Assembly: GCF_029227915.1 (NCBI RefSeq)
Contig: NC_079877.1
Coordinates: forward strand, 17,658,851-17,722,850
Direction of reading: 5' to 3'
Length of the DNA stretch: 64,000 nt
From: Hydractinia symbiolongicarpus
Taxonomy: Eukaryota; Cnidaria; Hydrozoa; Anthoathecata; Hydractiniidae
Shown here: positions 10,153 to 23,015 of the stretch, piece by piece
How the letters are laid out: every line of letters starts with the position of its first letter
Position numbering within the stretch: the first letter of the stretch is position 1
Position numbers and translations under genes: made by a program
The notes under the pieces: generated by a model
Database searches by the model: none
The model's input: only the letters and a program-made list of their open reading frames with translations
What the model was told of the DNA's origin: nothing

Positions 10153-11589
10153 TGATGGATAAGGAAACGTCTGTTTTATATTTCAAGAAGCGTGAAATAG
10201 CAACTTCTGATAAAAGCAATGATGTAATTACCAACGTCGTAAAACCTGCCATTTAAGATGTTAGGAATGCTGAATTAAAACTTGTTGTGGAAGAAATTGA
10301 AGCTTCTTGTAGTCAACGGCATAGTTACCAGAAAACAATTCCTGCAACTATAAAAAAGGAAGTTGGTTCATATGCGCATTGGTTAATGAAACAGCTGCAG
10401 CAATTAAAAAGTTTTCTTCAAAGTATATATACCAAATATACTTCAATTGGACAACTGTAAATTCCTGGAAGAGCAAATGGAAACCTGGTGACCTTAAAAC
10501 ATTTAGAACAGCAGGTAGACCCAATTTGTTAGACGGAAACCTTCTGAAAAGGTGAAAAACATTGCAATTGGCGCGAGGGCAGCGGGTGGAGTATTCAACA
10601 TAAGACTTATTCTGAACACTGCAAAAGGTGTCGTCAAAGCAAACAATCCAAATGTTTTAAAGGAATACGGTGGAAGTTTGAAGCTCACTGGTCGATGGGC
10701 AAGAGGAGTGCTTGAAAAATTAAATAGAAGCAAGAAAAAAGGGACAACTTGCAAAGTGGAACCGTCATTGCAATTCCTTGCTGAAGAGAAGTTTACCTTC
10801 CAAAAGTCGAGCTTAACTGTTATCATGGAACACGATGTACTTGAATCCTTAGTCTTAAATTTAGATCAAACATCACTTTCGTATGATTCCTCTGGAAAGT
10901 ACACGTTCAGTTTCAAAGGTGCCACAAATGTACCAATAAAGGGTGTTGACGATAAAAGGAAAATCACCGGAACATTTGCTTTTTTCTTACGGGTAAATTT
11001 CTGCCTCTCTAACTCATTTACAAAGGAACAACTAAGCGCTCTTTAACAAAATTTGAATTTACCAAGTCATTATCAGTCAGCTTTACACAAAACCACTGGT
11101 CAAACACTGAGAAGTCGATCGAGTTTTGGAACAAATTATCTTTCCTTACCTATTGAAGGTCAAAAAAGAAATGGGATATCTAAAGGAGCAGTATTCTACA
11201 TACATTTAAAGGTCAGGACAATGATACACTTAGGAACTCTGTGCAGAAAACCATTGTTAAATAGTTATTGTTCCACACAATTTGACTAATAAATTTCATC
11301 CGTTGGACATTAGCATCAACCAAGCAGCAAAATCATTTATCAAGAATCTGTACAATGAATGGAATTAGTGGCAACGCAACTTAATCAAAGCCTTGCTCCA
11401 ACTGATATTAAAATTTCGTCCAAGTTGTCAGATCTCAAACCGCTACATGCATCATGGATTGTCCAGCTGTATGAACATTTATGCACACAACCAGAAATGA
11501 TTACACAGGGATTCGATGCTGCAGGAATTACTGAGGCTGTCAAAAACGCTCAATATATATATGAAAAAGTGGAAAATTTTAGATGTTAA
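10153..11589 (+). pseudogene. Pogo-like DDE transposase, inactivated
   Basis: Starting at MDKETSVLYFKKRE (10153), broken frames give a helix-turn-helix region (TVNSWKSKWKPGDLKTF, about 10450). The best block is 10552-10990, with AGGVFNIRLILNTAKGVVKA, LTGRWARGVLEKLNRSKKKG, and a first catalytic aspartate in LNLDQTSLSYDSSGKYTF followed by KGATNVPIKGVDDKRKITGT. The second catalytic region is corrupted (VFYIHLKVR in one frame, KGQDND in another). A late segment (11359-11589, SSKLSDLKPLHASWIVQLYE) is the conserved C-terminal region of this family. Several stops and frameshifts show it is dead. These transposases cut and paste Tc1/mariner-superfamily elements. Confidence 0.8.
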
Positions 11590-11800
11590 AAAATAAATAT
11601 GGTTTTCGAAATGATTGTTTTTTTGCCTTATCCCATAATTTTCTTTGGGTGATATTTTTTTTTATAACACACAACCAAAATTTCCACCAGCTACCTTTAG
11701 ACAAAATGTTTACGCTGGACAAAATATTTCGTCAGACAAAATTTTTGTCACCTTCGAAATATTTCGTCACTTTTGTCTGACATTTTTTTGTCCGATAAGG

Positions 11801-12260
11801 TGTTCCAAAAATAAATAACAATTTTCACCGACAACAGCGTGACAAACGTTCGTCAAACAGGTAAATAATAACTATAGCAAAAAGACGAGTGTTCAGAAAC
11901 AAAATAAACTGTTCCAAGAATGACTAACAATTCTTACCGACAACAGCATGACAAACATTTGTTAAACAGGTAAATAAGGTCTATGACAATTCTCACTGAT
12001 AACAGTATGACAAACATTCAGTAAACATGCGTAACAACAGCAGCAGCACGACAAACTTTCTTTAAATGGGAGATAACAACTATTTGCAGTACGACAAACA
12101 TTCAGCATTCGTCCTTGAACGATAAATAAAGTAAAATTAAGAAGATGGAAAGTAAGTAAGAAGGTGTGGTAAAAAACGTAGACTAATTTTTCACAGGCGG
12201 AGTACAAGTAATATGTCACTGATAACAGTATTGAAAAGTTACTTCGTAACTTTGTAAGAC
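11801..12260. repeat. Degenerate tandem tract (right flank of the pogo-like element)
   Basis: GACAAACATTxxxTAAACAGG and (T/A)AACAACTAT-like phrases recur at irregular 40-110 bp spacing, continuing the array interrupted by the transposon. No gene is recognised here or in 12261-12557. Confidence 0.5.
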
Positions 12261-12557
12261 GTTTGTGTAAGTAGTAATTCACAACAAATTTATTAATAGG
12301 AAGCTACTCTGTCTTTACACAGTGTTGTAGCCGCAATAGAAACTGTGGAAGCAGACAATAAGCAGACAATAGGCCTGCCTTAGAAGAGAAAAATTGTTTT
12401 GTACATGTGTCTAATGACATATTAGAAATACATCAAACCTTGGAAATGTATCAGAAAATGTTTCGAAAATGCAGCACTTTAAATAATGGCCAGTTAATAA
12501 ATGGACATTGAAACAATATTCAATGGTAGCCATGCAATTATATTTTTATATTTTTAG

Positions 12558-15500
12558 AATTCTTATGAAAGGGATGAAGAGAAGAGGCAAGAATTGATTA
12601 AAGAAAGAATGCTAGCTGAACTTGAGATGCAGTGGAAAGTATGACTCATGTCCTTACTTTTCCTTAAAATTATTTTTACAGGTCTAGTAAAAACTATTGT
12701 GTCGTTAATATGGAGTTTTCCTGAAGAGAAAATAGTGGTAACAATGAATTGTTTCCCCATGACCATTCGCATTCCTTTTGGCACGCAACGCCTTTTGGCA
12801 CGCAACGCCTTTTGGCACGCAACGCCTTTTGGCATGCAGCGCCTTTTGGCACGCAACGCTTTTTGGCACGCAACGCCTTTTGGCACGCAACGCCTTTTGG
12901 CATGCAACGCCTTTTGACACGCAACGCCTTTTGACACGCAACGCCTTTTGGCATGCCACGCCTTTCGGCATGCAACGTCTTTCAGCATGCAGCGCCTATG
13001 GGCATGCAATGCTTTTTATTTAAATTTTGCTTTTATGCAATCATTTTTTCTGTGTCTATGATACTATGTTGAACAAAAAAGTTTACCATATTTCGGATGT
13101 AAATTTTATTTTTTGGTATGTGTAATTTATTTAAATCATTAAAATAAAAGCCAACATTATTTGCACAAGTTTTGGAAGCATAGTCAGCAATTTTGAAAGA
13201 ATATGTGTAGTTCAAAGCAATCAGTTTTGTTTTGCGAAAGTTTGAACCTATCAGCAAGATTTGAACCGATGACAAATTTTTTCTTAACCTATTATGACTG
13301 TAAAAAATTATTAACAGTTACTTAACTTAGTGAATTTTAACTTTTGAAATGAAAATTCGTTTTGAAATTTTTCAAATTTTACTTTTATCAGCCTATAATT
13401 ATGACAACACTTTTTATTGTTCTAAATCATTGTAATGATGGAATTATTCCGACATTTCCAATGGCCAAGACACATAAACACATAATATTTTACATAGCAT
13501 GGCTATAAAATGTTGCTGAAGGCTTCTAGTTAAGTTAACAAATTGCCCTCACCATTGTTACCTTACCGTTGTCACAAAATCTAATTTTCATTCAAATAAA
13601 AATTGTTTTATCACTTCCATAAACAGCAAAAAATAATAGCAATGAATTGTATCCCTATAGTTGAGAAATGGCCAGATCTGTTTGTAAGCTATCCTTATAA
13701 GTCATTAAATCATAATTTCTGATAACAACCAATGACATTATTATTTTAACAAAAAAGACAAACTTTTTTAAGTTTGCAAGACGTGTTTCATCTTGAAGAT
13801 GTCGACGTTCAAGACGAAACATGTCTTGCAAACTAAAAAAGTTTGTCTTTTTTGTTAAAATATATTATTCTTTTAACAAAAAAGACAAACTTTTTTAATT
13901 TTAATAATAAGGTTTTTGTTGTTGTTATGTAGGCCAGTATGCAACATCCGACGAGTGGAGGGTGGTGGAATCAGTCTTGGTTTTCATCATTCTACTCATC
14001 ATTTTCCTCAAAGATTGTTGAGAATTTACTCCTTGAAATCAAAGATGTTAACATTCTATATCAAAAAACTGAACACGATACATTTGGTGTAAAGCTGGGA
14101 AGGTTAAATGTGCAATCAACTGACGAAAACTGGGTATAATGTTTTTATTTACAAATATATGCCTTTAAAGGGGAATTAAGCCTCAAACTTAAATAGCATT
14201 ATTGCGGTTAACATTATGTTCATGTCCCAAATTCTGGTTAAAATTTTGAAAAATAAATGTTATTTGCATTGATTTTAATATAAAAGTTACCCCTTCTATG
14301 AGCGAACGGTAAGCGCCATTTAAATTTTCTGAGACCACGGCTGATTCTGGGGACTGTTATATTGTGACGTATCTTATGCTGAAGAAGTATAAGCTTGCGC
14401 TGAGGGGAAACAGCAAGATATGGAAAATTTAAGTTCCTGCTCTGACTCTCCTATTTCAGAAGTAGAATATTCAAGTGACTCTAGTGAAGCGTCAGTAGCA
14501 GGATGTTACATGAATGAGCCTGAATACTCCAAAGCAGAACTTGAAAAAGTGACTTATAAATCTAGTGATAGCGAAGAAGAAGATGAATTGAATTAAAGCT
14601 GACTTAAAAATTTAGATTGTTGTATCTGTACATGTTGCCTTATTTTCAATTCCTTCACTCTTGTGGAATGCAAGTGTTGCAAAGAATCTTTCAATTTATT
14701 GAACGACAAGTTGAATATAATAGTGATAACAAGTGCATTACGATGCACAAGGATTTTGAAATTTTATGTTTAAACTGCACAGTGTTAGAGACAGCCAGCA
14801 TATGACATTGACAATACTAGAAAAAATATAACAAACTCTCCACATATACTAATAAGTAAGTCTTTCTTCAAAAAATATGTTTCTCATAAATATTTTCACA
14901 GACCATATTTCTCATTGTTACACAAAAATAAAACGTTCTTCTTATCTCCTCACTTTTCGCTTTATAATCTTACAGGTCCATGCGCTATGAAAATGCACAT
15001 CACAGATTATTTAATTAAATTAAAAATGTCATTCCTTGAATATCAAATGAAAAAGGAGAAGAGCCGATGTGCCTCAAATAACAATTTGTTTCATAGTAGT
15101 TTTGATGAATGAATAATTTCTTTTGAATATTTTATCCTGGTTTACACTTGAATAATTTCTTTTGAATATTTTATCCTGGTTTACACTTGAATAATTTCTT
15201 TCGAATATCTTGGTTAACACTATAACATAAACTTTGATTCCGTTGTAGGGAAATGAGGTACACCAGTTACCGACAGTACACGGCCTGTAAACAGTACCTA
15301 AACAATATTATTTGAAAACACTCCAGAAGTAGTCTAGATAAAAAATACAAAGAAAACTGATGTAATTATATGTGAGAAAAAAGTTACCAACTTCAGAACG
15401 TGCTAATTCTTCACTTGGTCTAACAGATGATTTTCAAGGAATCATAAAAAAAAGACTTCTTCACCTCTCCTTTCCCAGTACTATTTCTACAACCATAAGC

Positions 15501-18500
15501 TTTACAAGTGGGCATCGTTCTTGGAAGAGAGATAACATCAACAAATACGCTGTTACATTTGTTCAATTGTGTAAACAACTTTAAAAAAGATGAAGAGATC
15601 AAAAAATTGAAATGAGCGTAAAATACGTCATAGATCTCCATTGCAGATTTTGTTTTGATTTTAACATGGCGATTACTGTTGTCAACTTTTATGCTAGAAA
15701 AGGGATGTAAATTCAAAGAATTTCAAAGAAAAAAAATTTGGGCTTAATTCTTTTTTAAAGATAATATGCAATAATTATAGCAATGAAGGTCTTAGAATGC
15801 TGATGTTAGCAGCAGGAATCCCTCAATAAAACAATAGACAAAGTCCCGTGATCTTAGGTGAGAGCGTTAGAAATTTACAAGACATAAAAACAAGACAGAA
15901 CAGTGATAATCAAAGCAATTACAGAGCTTCTATTTCATTAGCAATCGTAATATATCTTGCATTGTGTAATTGTTTGAAGAAAGTTGCTGACATTCCAAGA
16001 GTCATTTCTGCTTTGCCTTATATAATCGCTATTTTTAAAGTCAACAAATCTAGGTTAGTTCATGAAATGTAACTTCATGTATTTGCTGAATAGTGTAACT
16101 TAAAAGCATGAGATATACAAACAAAAATAGATTGCAAAGGAAATATTTAATACTTAACGATACCAATGGAGTATCTGTAGGCTCAACTCATATTTTCAGA
16201 ATAAACTGTGCATTCCTTAATTTCTTGTTCACTATGAACAACAAATATATTTTAGCTCTAACAAGAACGAATTTTAGTATTCTGTATAAAGTTCTGATAG
16301 ATATAGCAGTATTTAAATTTCGTAGGTCGTGTTTTGTTAGTTTTGGAACAGAAAACATAGTTTTAAGATAAAATAAGATGTTATTTTATACTTCATGCAG
16401 TCAGCAAAAGCTTGGAGCAATCACAGCATCTTCACAGACCTCAGCTTTTTACACCAAATCTGAATTTGCTTTGTAGGTTGAGTCATTTGGAGAAGAAAAC
16501 TTGGAAATGAAATACAAGTTATTGAAATTGAAGGATTTGACTATGTATCACGATGATAAAAAAAATTTAAAAGTTCCATTTGAAGCTAAACCGAAGGTAA
16601 CCTATAGTTTAATATGTTTCTCTTGTTAATTGGGCTAATATTTGCTAAACAACAAATTAGATATTTTGAAATTAAATTTAAAAGTCACTGCTGTCCACTC
16701 TATAAGTTAAGGATTAAGTAATTAAAATTAATGTTTTCTCTTTATGTAGATAATAATATTTTTGGTTAAAAACCAAAATTATAAAGAGAGAGAATTATAC
16801 AAGGGTGTCCACTACTCCTAGAAAACTCCCTGACATTTTATCAGAACTCTCTGAGTTAGTTAGAAAATCATAAAAATTATAAAAACATATTTTTGATCAT
16901 TTTTATTTTTAATTTACACAGTTTAACTCTTTTAATTTGTCTTGTAACTACAAGACAAATTAAAAGATCCCTACTATTGTTCTGATATGGCTTGTAATTT
17001 GATTTGAGTTTTTTTGTGTCAATTTACTTATATTAAGAGACAGAGTTTGGATAGGTCATGCTAATTTATAGAAAAAAGATATGATCAATAGACCTATTTT
17101 TATATCCATTTTGTTCCGCAAAATATCCATGTGAAAATGCAGAATAACAAGAAAACGAAATTAGTTATAAGCAAATTTCGGGATGCTAGTAGTTTACATG
17201 CAAGTGAAATTTAGAACTAAAACTTGATGTTTAATAACACTTAGTTGCACTTCATATTACTCTGATCAGTTCAAAAAAATAAAATAGCCAGCCAGCATAA
17301 CTTCCGGGCAAAACAGCAAGTGACCAGCTATGCTACAACCCTGGAAAAATATATTGAGAGTTGTAGTTTGAGCTCTCCCTTCCCCCAAAATCAATGTTAA
17401 ATAAGAGAAGTATTCCAGAAGCCTGGAGTACTGGAGATAAGTAACAATTACCTTCGGGAGAGGGGACAATAAAGCGATTTTAACATGAAGTATTTTTAGC
17501 TATAGATTAGCTGGATGAGTAATTACTAAAGCATTTTCAACATTTGTTGAGTACAATGATATTTGAAATTAACATTTTCAAACTATCGGTTGTTGTGATT
17601 ATGTAACTGTCACACTCCCTCTGTCACTACTCTCTCTCTTACTGACTGTCAATAATCGTACATTTGTATCAAGCATTATAATGGTTAACCTTAATACTTA
17701 CTGTTCTCCATAATACTTACTGTTCTCCATCTCCATAATATAGAAAAAGGCTTTTTTTGAATGGCAACCTATTTTTTATGTTTTTATCCAAAAAAGGAAA
17801 ATAAAATAATACATTACTTTTTTTAATTTCAGTGGTAAACATGCTTAATTTTCGGCAAAATCTCAGTCTCAATGTTCTTAAAAACTAGGTCCTTATATAT
17901 TTTGTTCTTTTGCTTATATATACATAAAATCTTAAAAATTATTCTTGCAGAATTGTTCAAATTGTTTATTTACAGAAAATAATCTACATGGAATTCTGTT
18001 GATTTGTGAATATAAGACTGAAAATTTTTTTTTTGACATAAAGTTTGACATGACAAGCCTAGTGTGGGCAAAATTTTACAGAAATTAATTTCTTTCTAGG
18101 CAGTATGTCAGAACTTTTCAAGTAACCATTTTGCGTTTTTTTCAAGAAAAAATTATTATATTGCTTTGTGACGTGATCCTCCCAAAGAAGAATTTGTGTT
18201 TAATTGAGCAAAATCACTGGAAAATTTAATTTGCCTGAAGAAATGCCAAGATGATAACGCTCTAACAAAATTTAAGAATTAGGATATCATCCCTTTTGTC
18301 ACTCTTATATTTTTGAATGTTAAATCATTTTTTTTACCAAATACAATTAAGATGAGGCTGAAATTGTGACAAAGATAAGCAAGAACATTTCAAGGAAAGT
18401 TTGACGTTCAACTTGCTCCACTAAGTCCAATTAGTATCCTTATTCGGAAATCACAAATGTGTACAATGTAAGTTTTAAATGCTTCTGACACTACCCTTAC

Positions 18501-21500
18501 TTGGAAAAAAATAACTGGATAAGACATCCTTACAAGGTCAACTATTATTTTAAAAGCACTCTCAGTAAGCCTGGCAATGTTATTGTTACATATGTTGTTT
18601 GAAAGATAAGGTACACTTCATAACTGAAGACACAGGATATATACCAGCATCGTCAACAATTTTGGTAAACAGCTTGAAATTTCATGTTTCTTTAAAACAA
18701 GTCAGCCAACTAACCAGCTACTCATCATATCATCATTTTAAAAGGTAGCTTATAACCTAGCTCAATCAACACCAGGATTAATAAAGAAACTATTAGAACG
18801 GCCCAATGTGTGACGGATCCACGCTATATTATTTCATTTTATTACCAAATGTTAATAATCTGTATGACTTGCAAATATTGCAAGTAAACTAACCATATCT
18901 GCACTACTTCACTGCAAACTAAAAATTTGCTCATAACTAATCTTGTTTTCATGTTATTCGGTATTTTGGTAGTATATTTCAGGGAACGAAAATAGATATG
19001 GAAATAGGCCTATTGAAAGATAAAAAGGAGAAAAAATAAAATAAGCCAGACTTAAAATAGACACACTTACTAAAAAATTATGTGACAAATTAAAAGTCTT
19101 AAATATTATATATTATAATGCTCACTGTCTGTCTGAACCAAAGATAGCAGTTGCAATTATCAATGGGCGAATTCCCACGGATGAATTTCAATGGATTCCA
19201 CCACAGGGTAACATTAGTATACCGTAAAAATATGTGTTGCTATAATAGGATGTTTGCTGCCTGTTAGAGCCAGTTCATGCGGAAGCGAGAGTTAAACGCA
19301 ATGCAAATAAAGTTGCCCTTAGTTTGGAAGATGGAGCCAGATTTTATATTGAAGTTCTTTTGGAGGATGTAGCCCTCAACATAAGTGACAAGCAATATAG
19401 GAAGATCTTAGAAATTGTTGAAGATGTTAATCGATACTATCATGGAATGGAATATGCTAAATGGAAACCAAAAGAATCCATCCATAATAAGTATGTATAA
19501 AATGTGTTGGTTTTATCTTTGGTGTAATGCTATAAACTAGAATAAATAGTATATAAAGTATGGTCTGATAGCCGAAAGACAGGTCTATACACTTCAGTAT
19601 CATACCTATGTACAAAATACTAGATGTGTGCCCTAAATTAATTCAGTGCATTAAAGGAATCCTGAGGCACTTTTACAAGTAATGACATATTCACTTTTTG
19701 TTAAAAGTTCATGTAACCCCTGATATCGTTTTTTAAGTATTTGTTTTTCTTGCCACCTTGATGGCAGCTTCGATCTTCTTATTCATTAAAAATTTCAGAC
19801 TAGCTCCAGTCCTTTTTAGTAGCACGTGACCCTGTTACGTAATATTTCAGTTGCGCTTACAAATTACTTTCACTCGCTATTATTAATGACTTTTGAAGCC
19901 AAAAACAATTAATATAATGTTACAACAAAGTTGAAAAAATTCAACATACTTTCCACATAGATTTCTGTACGAATAATTTGTTTTTCTGTAAAAAAAAAAA
20001 TAGTTCAACATGATATACTAGCTGTCTAAGCAATAAAACAAAAAAAATAATGCATTAGCGACAGGTGTGTGCATGATTTATTTTATTTCAAACTTAAAAG
20101 AATTTATTTTAACAAACAGGTTGTAAAAATTACTGATCTATAACCTGTCGACCTATGGAGTATGATGCTCATGTGAGTATTGCCAACCTTCATCAACAAT
20201 CCTTGGGGACAAAGTTGCCTAAGTTACTTGGATATATTTTTTATTTAAAAAAATTAAAAAATCGATAGAAAAGAATACTACTTTAATTCATCCCATGATA
20301 CAAAAAGAGACAGAAATTACTGTCTAATTAAAGTTTGTTTTCATGACATTCTTTCATTATGTAGCGCAAACATCAACCCTGCTCTGCACCTCCATGATTA
20401 GACCTTTTAAAAGCATACATCGTACATTAATGTCCAACGAAACCCTCATAACTCGCCATTTTTAGAGTCGACAAATAACTGCTGTGGCTATATTGGCACT
20501 TATTAAAATACCATGGCAGCTTCTAAATTTTTAAACTTAACAAAACGCAAAAAAATGTTTTCGCTACCTCCTAAATAAGAAATATTATTTTTACCGGAGA
20601 AAAGCAAAGAAAAATAAAAAATAAAGTAATAATAGTTAATTTCGCAAATATTAAAGTTCAACCCAGAAAAAACGGCATTTTATTAAATATATTTTAGTGT
20701 TTTCTGCAATGATTTAATTAAACTACATTGGTGACAAACTGTTTTTAATGATGCAGTTGAAGCACAAAACTAACTGATTTTTTGCTAAGTGTTTGTTGTT
20801 CATGCATTGCTGTAGGAGGCAACTGAACTATGCTCTGGAAAAACAAATACTTTTTTTCGTTGTTTTATCTTCGGATATTTTTCACATGTCTGATCGCAGA
20901 AGGACTAAGTGCGATTTTACCACATCAAATAACTGCCATGTTTTGAAAATATGTCGGTAATTACATCAGCACATGCCGAGTGCTGTCTCAAATTACAAAG
21001 GTTGTAACCGCCCCTAATCCTATTTGTGCTGAAAAGGGAGGGGTGTGCAGACCCTCTCCCTTTCCTCTTTAACTTTTCCATAACTTTTTATGGGCTTATT
21101 ATAGTCACACCTTTATATTTTGGTACTTTTATGTGCCTTCCAAAGTTATCCTTTTGAAATAAAAAACCGTACACAAATATGTGGTCTCAATAAACGTCCT
21201 TTGAAATAAAATCATGCACAACTTGCGTCTCAAATAAAAATCATGCGCATTTTATTTTTCTTTTGATTGCTGTTATGTGAGAACATATGCAGAATTATTT
21301 CTATTTTTTCAAAAAAAATAATCGTTCGTAAAGAACTTTATGCAGAATTATTTTAATTTTTTTTAAAAAAATAATCTTTCATAGAGAGCTTTCATTTGAA
21401 TTTGCCGCACAAAGGTATCTGCTCTGGCTATAACAGTCAGTAATAATTAAAGCGCTACTGAAATATTATGTTAGCAGTTGTTTTGGTTCTTGTGTGTTCA

Positions 21501-23015
21501 AAAGATTTCCAATATACTAGCATTAACAAGATCGCATTACAATTTTCATCATTGCATTTGTTAACTTCCATCTTTGAGAGAAACTTATAGACTTGTTGAA
21601 TTAACTTCTGTTTAAATAATTTTACTGTGGTCTGGTCAGCTTTCTAATTAGTGATAAAGTGTGACAGCAAAATTTTGGCGTCATTGAGCTAACTTTAACT
21701 CCAATACGGATGCAAACTTCTACTATAGAAGTTTTCAAAAATATCAAGGTGAAAAAAATACTCAACTTTTAAGTTTCCGATTTATTACAAATATATTGGA
21801 TAATAATGGATTATGGATTCATAACATGCAAGATGAGAATAGTTTGTACAAAGAGTGTGGGAAGCAATAAAGTAAAAAAGGGAAACAGACTACAGTAAAA
21901 CCAGAGTCAGTCATAGCTGAGGACTTTCTAAAGCCAGTACCCTAGGCTCTATGATAAGGCTACTAATGCAATTTTAATATAACCTCTATATTTCCCTATA
22001 ATATTATAAAGCAAAAAAATATGTTTAGCAAAAGGTTCTAGACCCTGTCGCTGTGAATAAGCTAACCTTAATACACCTTTGTCTGAGAAAATTTTATTCC
22101 TTGAAAATGAAATCTTTTTTTTCCTTTGTAGTATTTGATAACAAAGTTTTTCATGTTTTCGTAGCCCAAAATCATGGTGGAAATTTGCTTTTAAATGCAT
22201 TGTGGAGCCCATAAAAAAGCGAAATGAAAGAGCAACAAGACAGTTTCTCATTCAAAGAATAAAGGATGTGAATAAATATACCACTCTGTATAAAGATTAC
22301 CTCATAAATGGTAACATGAAAATGGATATGAAGGTATACATGTTTTCAGATTTTTTCTTATTACAAACAATTAACACACATTCTGGGGTTTATATAGTCT
22401 AGACATGATGTTCCTTTTTTTGTAATGACTTTTAGTATCTAAATGAATTTGATCTTGTGCATTTAAAATTTAGCAAGTGGGGGAAGGAATAATGTGCAAG
22501 AGCAAGTTGAGATGAGAAAACTTTGTACCTCATAGGAAACTATCAAAGATATTGAAAGAGAATGGAAATATGAAGAAATTGTTGCACTTAGAAAATTTAT
22601 ATATTCCAAGATCACTACGACTACAAGTGCAAAAAAGGTACTATTTGTTGTACTCTTAGTAATACTACCTTATGATAAAGTGGCTGGTTTGCTGAATGTT
22701 TTCTGCATATTGATTTTATCATGTTGTGATCAAGACACCTGGGGCTAAAATATTAACATAATTTTTTATTTTTGGCATTGTTCACGCACAGAAAGGAGTT
22801 CAAGCTAAATTTTTATTTGTTATATAGTATTATACATGATAGTAAATCTTGAATATTTTTATGTAAATAACATTTTTTACCATTAAAGTTGGTTGCAGAA
22901 CAGTCTGTTGGTGGAACTACTTGGACTGAGTGGGCTTTAAGTTTTAATCCATTATCATCATCACAAGCTAAGGAAAATCAAAATGTAGATGCTCCAGATT
23001 TGACAGTTACAAATG
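12558..23015 (+). CDS. VPS13D: VPS13D exons 1-7: N-terminal chorein/bridge region
   Basis: Exons: 12558-12638, 13933-14133, 16477-16596, 19270-19490, 22165-22333, 22536-22637, 22889-23015 (residues 1-340 of the assembled product). Landmarks are ERMLAELEMQWK (exon 1) and SKIVENLLLEIKDVNILYQK (exon 2), matching the family's R-I-V-x-N-I-E-L-K-I-x-D-V-H. ISDKQYRKILEIVEDVNRYY and YAKWKPK (exon 4) and a tryptophan pair, PKSWWKFAFK (exon 5), follow. These are the repeating beta-groove elements that open the lipid channel. The exon 7 acceptor (AAAG before TTGGTT) is weak. It is chosen because the next AG creates an early stop. Introns 2, 3, 4 and 7 are large and hold repeats described separately. Confidence 0.9.

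Larger units (their letters stand above)
9155..11800. mobile_element. TIR DNA transposon (pogo/Tc1-mariner-like) carrying transposase and HIRAN-like genes
   Basis: The ends form perfect 21-bp inverted repeats: CCTTATCGGACAAAAAAATG plus T at 9155-9175, and its reverse complement at 11780-11800. The similarity continues imperfectly for about 85 bp through GGACAAAAATTTTGTCACC-like blocks. Inside are a minus-strand HIRAN-like gene (9972 to about 9400) and a + strand DDE transposase relic (10153-11589), divergently arranged across about 180 bp. The flanks read ...AACTG and TGTTCC...; related sequence in the surrounding array (AACTGTTCC near 11907) suggests a 2-bp duplication, TG, rather than the canonical TA. 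The transposase is broken, so this copy is non-autonomous. Confidence 0.85.
16597..19269. other. VPS13D intron 3, repeat-bearing, no gene
   Basis: Contents are a perfect 18-bp hairpin (16929-16966), one copy of a dispersed repeat (about 18040-18345), and a short direct duplication of AATACTTACTGTTCTCCAT near 17690-17735. No exon-like coding segment was found. Confidence 0.6.

Noticed and set aside
10503-10826. Minus-strand frame opposite the pogo-like transposase
   Set aside because: Antisense shadow of the transposase core.
12774-13013. CRISPR-like direct repeats
   Set aside because: The units are contiguous without unique spacers, and the genome is eukaryotic.
12563-13023. Several overlapping repeat-protein reading frames (GVACQKALRAKRRC-type units) on both strands
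   Set aside because: They are produced by the 17-bp minisatellite, whose non-triplet unit keeps several frames open. There is no gene context.
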